A DNA stretch of 64,000 nucleotides, taken from the NCBI RefSeq assembly GCF_015706575.1, contig NW_024037064.1, positions 10,269,606-10,333,605 on the forward strand, read 5' to 3'. Positions 55,901-64,000 of the stretch are shown here, one piece after another; positions within the stretch are counted from its first letter, which is position 1, and every line of letters begins with the position of its first letter. This DNA comes from Patiria miniata. Taxonomy: Eukaryota; Echinodermata; Asteroidea; Valvatida; Asterinidae. The notes under the pieces are model-generated. The model worked only from the letters and a program-made list of their open reading frames with translations. It searched no databases and was not told the origin of the DNA. The position numbers and the translations under genes are program-made.

Positions 55901-57555
55901 GAGGTATAAACCGATGAAGTACTCGAGAGTTTGAGAGGGAAGGTTCGAGTTTTCCTAGAGCAGCCCCATGCTGCTGTTGGAGTCTTAGCGGCTATCAAAG
56001 CAGATATCCAACAGGCTGTTCAAGCGTCATGGACGCTATATCAGAGACAGCGAAGGATACTTTAATATATCCAAGAGAGTGATTGCAATACGATGTTAAA
56101 TATCTAAATCCTTTTGGGGATTCAGCATTACAGACCCGTTCTTTATAGTTCATACCGGTTGCTGCTGCAAGCACAAATACCAAAATCAGGATGATTTGAT
56201 TGTTTATTGTGTAGAATGGTGTTGAAATGATAAATATTGATTTATTCGGTTGAGTACCGGGACGAATTAGAATAAATCTGCTTTATCATTGATATGTAAA
56301 TGAGACACGGTAGAGTGGTTAAGGGCGGGTAATTTGAATAGGGAGTGGCACAGGAATGTGTGCGTGGTTGGATTGAAGGTAGATCACTTCACGCTTGCGA
56401 GCAGCAACGACAACACACAATTTTCAACACAGTTGTTAAGTCTGGTTGTAATTTCATAGTTGTTCAATGTCTCAAACAGTATTTATAAGAGACGAACATT
56501 GCTACCCTTGCCTGAAGGAGTTGTCTTGCATAGTTCAGGTGTACGTTTCCATTTTTCCAAATATGGTTTTGGTTTTTCGTATCTGGCAGTCAACACAGCA
56601 ATGTTAGATGGGGTACAAATCCAGAAACAGCCATAATGTAATAGACGAGTGGTATCTTGCGATTATTCAATTATAAGTATAGCTAAAGGCTCTGAAGCCT
56701 AAAGGACAGTTTTGTAAAGCTGAAAGGTTCAAATGAAATCCACCGTAACAAGTGGCAATCAAGGTATGGTCGGAGTAGTCTCTGACGGAGGTATAAAACG
56801 AGAATTGCAGGTTGGCAGTAAGATTCATAAAGATCAGATCTACTAGATGAGATGCTGGAATTGTTCCAGCGATCTAATGCGTTCAGAACGCAAACAAGTC
56901 TGAATAGACTTGCACCATAGTATGCGTGATTTATCCCCAGCGGAAGGTATTTGGTATTGTACAAAACCAAAAAGATAGTTCTGAAAAGCTTGCCTTAATA
57001 TAATATCAAATGTGGTACGAATATTCAGAAATAACCATAACAATTGTAAAGAGGAGAGAAGTCTCAAGGTTAATTCTATTATTGATTACGCAAATATGCT
57101 AAATGAAAGGCTCTTACGCCTAAATGATAGACCCTAGTTCTGTAAATATTGTCTCCATCAAGACGTCTTTAAGGTTCAAATTATTGAATGATGAATTAAA
57201 ACACTGTCGTACCTGGTAGTCATCATGCACAGCAATGACACTAAACATAATATCAAATGGGGTACGAATAATTAGAAATAATCATAACAATTGTAAAAAC
57301 GAGTGTTGTACGTCTCAGGTATAATTCTGTATAATTAATTGATTACTTAAATGTGTCTATAATGAAAGGCTCTTACGCCTAGATAACAGATGATAGTTCT
57401 GTAAATACTATCAAGTCTTTATTAAAAGGTTCGAATTATTGAAAGATGTAATTAAAACATTGGGTCGGCGTACCCGGTTGCTGCTGCAAGCACAAATACC
57501 AAAATCAGGATGATTTGATTGTTTATTGTGTAGAATGGTGTTGAAATGATAATTT
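52981..57555 (+). mobile_element. LTR-retrotransposon-like relic (Gypsy-type lead), decayed
   Basis: Direct repeats of LTR character frame this stretch. A 193-bp sequence at 52981-53173 reappears without visible change at 56232-56424. Promoter-like text (GGTATAAAACGAG class) and GCGTTCAGAACGC appear at about 54848-54880 and 56790-56890. AATTGGAGGCAGCGG at about 55166-55180 looks like the primer-binding region that follows a 5' LTR in Gypsy-like elements. No gag, protease, reverse transcriptase or integrase domain is recognisable, so it is a broken fossil or a non-autonomous derivative. It also contains short internal repeats. The family assignment is tentative. Confidence 0.4.
56590..57475 (+). 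repeat. Three degenerate ~250-bp direct repeats
   Basis: Units near 56590, 57000 and 57248 share AATATCAAATG-GGTACGAATA, AACCATAACAATTGTAA and AAAGGCTCTTACGCCTA, then TTCTGTAAATA. They lie within the LTR-like relic. Confidence 0.75.
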
Positions 57556-57887
57556 CGCATTAAAACAGTCTTCACTTGTTCCCCGGTGGATTTATCTTAA
57601 AAGGCATTTCTGGTGGCCCCAACTTCGGTCTGCAAGAAGACAGCTTCTTTGATTAAATAAGACAACTTCAAATAAGTTGAATTAATCATTGTTTGATTAC
57701 ATTGTTTTGTTGTGGACCTGTTGTGTTTTACTGTTGTGGGCTTAGCGACACCAAGGTGACTCTTACCTTTGAAAACAAACAACAACTTTAAATATTTTTC
57801 TGGGACCCAATGAACACAAAACAAATTGAACTGATAAACTATTTATATACTTGATTGTTTTGCTACTCTTCACTGTGATTTGTTCTA

Positions 57888-58325
57888 TAGACTGTGATTG
57901 CAGATACGCGCGTTTTCCCGGCCTGTTGACAAATACAATATTTACGGAGAGAACAACAATTTTGTTGCCTAAATTTTCTGTGTGCTTTTCGCATTTGTCA
58001 TGAACAATCTGCTTGCCGAATTTGAATTCAATGCATCAGATAATTCAGGAGTTGGCGTGTCCATTAGGTTTGTGTCGATGTCGTTTCTGTACAATATCGG
58101 CAAAGTGTGCTATAGACCGTGATTGCAGATACGCGCGTTTTCCCGGTGTTGACAAAAATAATATTTACGGAGAGAACAACAATTTGTTGTCTAAATGTTC
58201 TGTGTGTTTGTTCTATTTGTCATGACCAATCTGCTGGCTGAAATTGAATTCAATGCATCAGATAATTCAGGAGTTAGCGTTACGGTCCATTATCATGGTC
58301 GTTTCTGCACAATGGCAAGGACAAA
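57888..58325 (+). repeat. Two-copy ~222-bp tandem repeat
   Basis: TGTGATTGCAGATACGCGCG begins one copy at about 57893 and its near-twin TCGTGATTGC-like start recurs at about 58115. Both copies run through GGAGAGAACAACAA and CATCAGATAATTCAGGAGTT. Divergence is moderate, with indels. Confidence 0.85.
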
Positions 58326-58864
58326 ATCCCGGTGGTTGTGAAGCGCGGACTCCTTTGAAATAAAATTTTAGTCGGCAAAATTATAAGTGTAAATGTCCTT
58401 TATATTAATTCGGATTGGTTTTTGGCGCTGACACCACTCTACTGCTCTAAGTGTATTAAATATAGTGTCTGATGTTTCCTGTTGAGATTTGATGCCCTTG
58501 TGACACAAGTCTATTAAAATTTGAGGGAAGCTGTCTATGGTTAAAATAAATAGTGTGTTCATAAGAAACCGTCTAACAATAATATGACCGAAACAATAGC
58601 GTTGAATATATATGCGGAAAATACAATCCAATTCAGTTTTCATGGAACATAAGCAACACAATCCTCTTGAATTTGAAAACTAAGAAATTAACCGTTTTAC
58701 TTTATTAGTAAGGGCATAGGCCTTACCCCATATATTTGCACATTTTTTGTCAACTAAACATTTCTGTTGAAAAAGGGCGCGCCTGACAAAATAGTAGTCT
58801 CTCGCACACGAAGACAAATTCATTATATGTGCCAAACGGTTTACTTTAATTTTCTTTCAACCCG

Positions 58865-58899
<35 letters not shown>

Positions 58900-59020
58900 A
58901 GAAGGGCGCCATCGGAACGTAAGATTTCTACGTCCAACTAGAGAGGGCGCTTGTCAACTTGGTCGATTAGTAAACATAAGTGCGGAAAGTTGAAACTCCT
59001 GAAGTTCAGCAAGAAAGGGA
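58326..59020. other. No recognisable gene; poly(C) tract
   Basis: Only short frames. A C run of about 35 bases at 58865-58899 separates AT-rich DNA from a short stretch before the dispersed repeat at 59030. Confidence 0.6.
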
Positions 59021-59029
59021 ACGTTTGGG

Positions 59030-59205
59030 GAAAGAACGTTGCAACCTGACGCCACATTTTCTTCATATATCATCCCAATAAAGGTCAGTCATTACAAAAA
59101 TGTTAAAAAGACCTGAATCTGGGACTGAGAATCATTTCCAATTTGGTTAAATACTTTGAAAATCTTCTTGACTTTCCATAGACTTTGTACACAAACGCTG
59201 AATAG
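59030..59205 (+). repeat. Diverged copy of the 11.59-11.76 kb sequence
   Basis: AACGTTGCAACCTGACGCCA, TTCTTCATATATCATC, GAATCTGGGACTGAGAA and TTTCCATAGACTTTGTACAC are in the same order as at 11595-11750, including the point at which the large duplication begins. Confidence 0.8.
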
Positions 59206-59720
59206 GCCTACTGCATTCTTGGCGATCGTGTAGTGTAGGTCCCGGTTCCTATAAGGGAACAAAATCCACTTTTAAATTATTGGACGTACCAAACTAGTTT
59301 TGGCGACATTTTCAATAAACAGTTAGTCATAGATAAAGGGCAGGGTTTTGATTTTCTGAGGGAAATTCGGGGGTAAAATGACGATGACAGCGTGACGCGA
59401 CAACACGTGGCCCGAAAATAAAGATGGCGATCACCGCTCTATGAACCGTGAGCGGGCACGCATGACATGCTGAATCGCAAGGCACAAACCGCGCAGGAAA
59501 ATCGTGATTTCTAACCCAAGAATCTGTTCAAAATTGCAAAACGGGTGTCATTAGAATCGAGGAAAGTCTGCTTTTGATTGTAAAGGTGATTTTTGAACAA
59601 TAAAAAAAATTTGATTCTAATTTGATCCAAGGGCGGAAAATCGCTCCTTGAACGTGGGGGGGACAGTTTTTTTTTTCTCCCCGAAATTATATTACTCACA
59701 AAACGTCACAGGCTGAACGG

Positions 59721-60440
59721 CAGTGGCGTAGCCAGGATTTTTTCAGGGGGGGGGGGCGCGGGGCGCTGGGGTGGGGGGGGGGGGGCTGGAACATTTCATG
59801 GGGGGGGTCAAGCAGGGGCGTCAATCGCTTCTCAAAAGTGGGGGGGGGGACATACCTTGATCATAACTGGTGCAAGCGCGAAAAAAAAATTGGATTCTAG
59901 ATGTTCTGTGGTGTGACTTGAAGCAATTTTTTACGACTTTCTTCCATGCTTTAACTAATATTTTCTTGGCAAAAGATAATTATTTGAACATTGTTTTGGA
60001 GGTTGGAGTCATTGAATCAGCTACCAGAATTCTGAGCTATAGGCGTGGGGTTCGGGGCCTGCTTAAGGGCCCCCGAAAAATTTTGGATTCTAAATGCTCT
60101 GTGGTGCTATCTGAGGCAATTTCTGACCACTTTATAACCAATATTTTCTAAGCAAAAGATGCATCGTTGTACATAATAGGGCCCTGTAAATGAGACACGA
60201 GTTCAAAAATGGGGGGGGGGGGGACATTTGATATTGTGTCCCCCACTCTTCAAAAGGTGTTGGGGGACATGTCCCCTGTCCCCCCAGGATCGACGCCCAT
60301 GGCGTCATGTAGATCAATGATATTTTTTTTAGAAACTCAAAATCTCAGTTGGGGGGGGGGGGGGGGGGCGACTAGGGGGGCGACAAGGTTTCATGGGGGC
60401 GGTCCCCCCCCCCCCACGCCCCCCGGTGGGTACGCCACTG
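59721..60440. mobile_element. hAT-like non-autonomous element with 8-bp TSD
   Basis: The termini CAGTGGCGTAGCCAGG and GGTGGGTACGCCACTG are inverted repeats. The flanks are an exact 8-bp duplication CTGAACGG (59713-59720 and 60441-60448). The 720-bp interior is G- or C-run-rich, contains copies of the GGATTCTAGATG dispersed repeat and a nested GGGGCGTCAATCG ... CGATCGACGCCC-type segment, and has no transposase. Confidence 0.88.
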
Positions 60441-60534
60441 CTGAACGGACAACTTTCCACTCGTAATATTGCCATGGGGTATGGCAGCCATAGCGAGAGA
60501 CTTGAAATCAAGTCTGTAATTAGTGGTTTTTTAG

Positions 60535-60700
60535 GGGGGGCAAAAAAAGTTTGGTCCCCCCAAAAAGTGGGTCCAAAAAATTACGGCGTGGGGTTTCGGG
60601 GCCCGCTTAAGGGCCCCGAAAAATTTTTGGATTCTAGATGCTCTGTGGTGCGATCTGAGGCAATTTCTGACCACTTTTACCAATTTTTTTTTTAGGAAAA
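60535..60700. repeat. Dispersed repeat copy (GGATTCTAGATGCTCTGTGG)
   Basis: GGGGCCCGCTTAAGGGCCCC and then TTGGATTCTAGATGCTCTGT, GTGCGATCTGAGGCAATTTC and TGACCACTTTTACC. The same order occurs at 60050-60140. Confidence 0.8.
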
Positions 60701-63355
60701 GATGGGGGTGTACTCATTGCCTGCCTTTATTGCGATGTCACATAAAAAAAAAATTGGTTTGTTTTTTTTGGGGGGGGGGGGGGTCATGGCCCCCTTGATA
60801 ATGCAACAATATATTTCTGAACCTCATTGTGTGCAGCGGGCATTTTGTCATTGCGGTTCTGTAACCTTAAAAATGGGCACAAACCGCGGACGAGTTCGTT
60901 TTCAGGGTGATTAGTTAATCTACAACAAACCACATGGGCCAAAAAGAGCTTACGTTTACAGTCGGCGCGCACTTCATTTTTTGAAGGGGATTTACAATTA
61001 TTCGTAACAGTTTCAACTTCCATAATTACTTAAATATTACTCCTTTTATTCAAAGACAGTTGCAAAAGTACTAATATTATCTACAATGTTATACGCTTTT
61101 TTACTGTAATTTTAAAAACAGGACTGCCAAATAAAATGGAAACTTGAAAATGATCGTGTAATAATTACCCCCATATTTATAATGGTGTTTCTTCGTAAGC
61201 CAGATGGGGTACTATTGGCCCTCGCTATGGAAACATCATGCATACGCATTGCAGTGGCTGCATATATGAATATTCGCTTGAAAACATCTTAGTCAAGTCG
61301 TTAGACACAGACTGACCATGCTGCGCGTTAGTACATGACTTTTGCATGAATGGTTGTAGCGCTGACGTTGCATGAATGGCGGTGGTATGCGGATTTTGGC
61401 GCTGATCGATGACGGACATAAATCACTATAGTCTAACGACTTGTCATCAAGTCTACCATAGCGATTGCGGGCCGGAGTGGGGCCGAAATAGGAGTAGCAA
61501 ATTATATGACGTACGCAGGCAACATTGTGTGTAACGTATACCGCATGAACCAACACGCACGTACAGTACATGTACGTGGGTAGGCTAGGCGTACAAGAGC
61601 CGTGGTCGAACCGACAAGAAAACCAAATTGGTTCTCAGCCACAACTTAGCGACATATCAAAGAGGCTTTTCCCTAAGACTCTGCCATGGTTGGTCACCCA
61701 CCCATACCTACACATGAAAACATGGAGGGGACATTCGACATTGTGTCCCCCCTTACCAAATTCATGGGGGGGACGTGTCCCCCCTGTCCCCCCCCCCCCC
61801 CCCCCCCCCGGGATTTCCGCCCATGATTTGATCAAAACAAAACAGGGGCCCTACACTTCGTGATCGCCGCATTCTTTCCGCTCGATATACCCGAGTAACT
61901 TGGTGCCCAACTCATCGCCTTTTTATATTTTGTACTACTAGTCTCGGTAATCGTTATCTGTAGGACCCATGGTTAAAGAACTCACCAAAACAGCTGACTT
62001 AATGACACTCAAAAGTGACATACATGTAGGGGCCTACACTAGGGTGGTTGGCATTTTTTTTTTTTTTTGTCCAAACACAGTCGTTTTCCTAGCTGGAGTT
62101 ACCCAGCCCTAAATTTTATCATTGGGTTGTCATTTAGGGCTGGAGGAAGTTTTTCACGTCCAAAAAAAATTCGAAAATGTGTAATTTTGTTCCCCTAAAC
62201 ACACTTATTTCAACTGGGTCTTACCCATTTCACCACTTCACAGGACTTTGAAGAAAAAAAAAACGATCCACGATGAAGATTCAGCCTACAATTGCAGTGA
62301 AAAAAGGAGGCATAGGGGGCCTATCCGACAGCCGTGCGGTCATGATGATGCCCGGAGCTAGATTTGTGCACCAACAAACTGCAAAGCGCTGTCGATTACC
62401 ATGCACACACAGTGAACCACCAGTCACACTTGCCAACTGCATGGCGCCAGTCAGTGGCCGTGTCTCACACGCACACAGCCCTGTTTGACCTCAGTTTCTT
62501 GTCCCGAGGTCGTGCATGCGTGGCCCAAAAGCGTACGCGAGGTTTTACAAGATTTATGCGAGACTAAAGAAAACACAAAAAGTGCCTGGATACGTGTACT
62601 GTTTGGCCAAGATGGCTAAATATGTGAAAAGTTCAAATCGTGTGCTTTATTTGATACCAAAAATAACTGCTTTTGCCAAATATAAAGTGTTGTCAGGACC
62701 TGTCGAACAAAATCATATTTTTTATCAACAAACATGACAAAAGCGAGGGCCGATAGTTTTTAGGTGTACATTGGATTCTTCACAACGGCCAAAGATTCAT
62801 AGATAGAGGAAGGTATATGCTTCATTTTCATGTGAAACACGTGCAGGAGACTTCTAATGATTGGTCCAAATCCCCGGTTAAAAAAAATGAAGACCGTTGC
62901 GAGATTTCATGATTTGCAATCACATGTACGTGTGGCAGGGCCAAGTTTTACTTGTAGTTTTTACTGTATTTTTTGTAGTGTTTTAGGATAGGAGTAGGTC
63001 CCCTGAATAAATCACCCTTTTTATTAGATGTCCCCTACTCTTTCATAGTAGTGTTTCCCCCTGATTAGCTTTCCCCAATAACAGTTCACATTGTATGTAA
63101 ATTGTTCCCATGCCATTGGTTCCCCCTGTCTCAAGACCATGTGCCCTGCCCACCCTGTAAGACCACAGACCCCTCATGATCAGTAGCAGACCAGCGGCAG
63201 TAGAGAGAGGACCGTGCATTTTATTACCTCTCTTTCCCCCTTGATTTTCTTGGGTGCGCTTTGCCCTGTGTGAGAGTTTATCTGCTCGAGTTATTGGTGA
63301 GTTCTGATATATGTTTTTTTGTATTTTCTCATTAAGTGTATTATTAAGTTTTTTT
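60701..63355. other. No gene I can support
   Basis: Contains a G-rich run near 60770 and a short inverted repeat (CAAGTCGTTAGAC at 61294 against GTCTAACGACTTG at 61430) around two tandem TGCATGAATGG phrases. A GGGGACATTCGACATTGTGT-poly(C) repeat at 61725-61825 relates to 60225-60295. Nothing else is recognised, and short frames lack domains. Confidence 0.55.
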
Positions 63356-63361
63356 TAGAAT

Positions 63362-64000
63362 AATAATAATAATAATAATAAACCATTCTTATAAAGCGCA
63401 TTTTACACGGGGTCCCAATGCGCTGAACAATTAACAGAGGAAAACACTAACATTATATTTCATTTGCAGTGAACAGATGGGTTTTAAGATTAGCTTTGAA
63501 AACGTCCAGGGTTGGGGCTTCCTTGATGTGATTGGGTAGTTTGTTCCAGAGGGTGGGCGCTGCAGATGAAAACGCTCGCTGACCGTATGACCTTGTCGAT
63601 GGAGCAGGCGAGCAGGGATTGTGAGCTTGATCGAAGATTTCTACGGGGTTCATATTTATGGATTAATTGCTGGAGGTAAGTAGGGGCGAGACGATGGAGA
63701 CATTGGTATGTTAGGAGAAGGGTTTTGTAGATTATCCTCCTCTTGACTGGGAGCCAGTGCAGACTACGGAGAATAGGTGATATGGGTTGATGGGGCTTCG
63801 AGAGGGTGACTAGTCTTGCAGCTGAGTTTTGGATGCGTTGGAGTTTTGCGATTTGTGAGTCTGGTAGCCCTTGAAGTAAACTGTTGCAAAAATCTAGGCG
63901 ACAAGTAATAAATGCATGAGCAAGCTTTTCTGTTGTGTGCGGGTCAAGGAATTTGCGGATCTGTCCGATTTTATGAAGGGCAAATGATGCAGACCGACAG
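63362..64000 (-). mobile_element. CR1-type LINE, 3' end, runs off the window
   Basis: Starts at an (AAT)n tract (63362-63382) followed by a minus-strand 3' UTR ending in ATAAAGCGC text like the first CR1. It then holds the last part of a reverse transcriptase frame. From the edge it reads SASFALHKIGQIRKFLDPHT, RLDFCNSLLQGLPDSQI, LQRIQNSAARLVT and LHWLPVKRRIIYKTLLLTY, then, after one frame change near 63600, RSYGQRAFSSAAPTLWNKLP to a stop at 63453. It is from the same clade as the element at 37-40 kb but a different subfamily. Confidence 0.9.

Noticed and set aside
61294-61443. Short inverted repeat CAAGTCGTTAGAC as a MITE
   Set aside because: Only about 13 bp of TIR and no target duplication; too weak to call.

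Overview
This is eukaryotic, animal DNA. It has introns with GT/AG borders, CR1-type LINEs, many MITE-like elements, tRNA-derived repeats, long homopolymer tracts and a NACHT-LRR (NLR-type) immune receptor gene. Frequent ACATGTA words, a large NACHT-bearing exon and CR1 elements fit a marine invertebrate, most likely a deuterostome such as an echinoderm. That assignment is an inference; nothing here names a species.

Layout. 1-3.4 kb has no recognisable gene. 3.4-11.0 kb is a chain of four related, irregular repeat units of about 1.4-1.65 kb, carrying 56-bp and 16-bp minisatellites. 11.6-27.4 kb is one tandem duplication: two copies of a ~7.9-kb block (11627-19532 and 19542-27448). The copies look identical apart from homopolymer lengths. 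Each holds a 44-bp satellite array of about 2.1 kb, several inverted-repeat elements, a Gln/Pro/Thr-rich repeat ORF of 254 codons, tRNA-like sequences and a 27-bp minisatellite. 28.5-29.4 kb is a diverged third copy of the block's end. 27.5-32.1 kb is built from a hairpin-bearing repeat family dense in TGACGTCA palindromes, often paired 11 bp apart.

Host genes. On the + strand, 32.8-34.4 kb carries three exons matching the TPR region of TTC12 (dynein-arm assembly factor family). The same strand then carries a small exon (41.6 kb) and a 2.27-kb exon (43.8-46.1 kb) encoding a NACHT ATPase and LRRs. The small exon encodes 41 residues rich in Gly, Ser, Ile and Val. Intron phases agree across all five exons, and no ARM-repeat exon of a normal TTC12 was recognised between the two groups. 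The simplest alternatives are two adjacent genes, one partial in this view, or one chimeric TPR-NACHT-LRR gene. The second would be the most interesting biology in the window.

Mobile DNA. A nearly whole CR1 LINE (37153-40699, minus strand, one single-base frameshift and one early stop) has inserted into an older repeat between the two exon groups. A second CR1 3' end runs off the right edge. A foldback-like element (46350-49290) has ~1-kb inverted arms made of ~161-bp repeats. Two hAT-like non-autonomous elements have exact 8-bp target duplications. A decayed LTR-type relic probably occupies 53-57.5 kb. 49.3-52.9 kb and 60.7-63.3 kb show no gene I can support.
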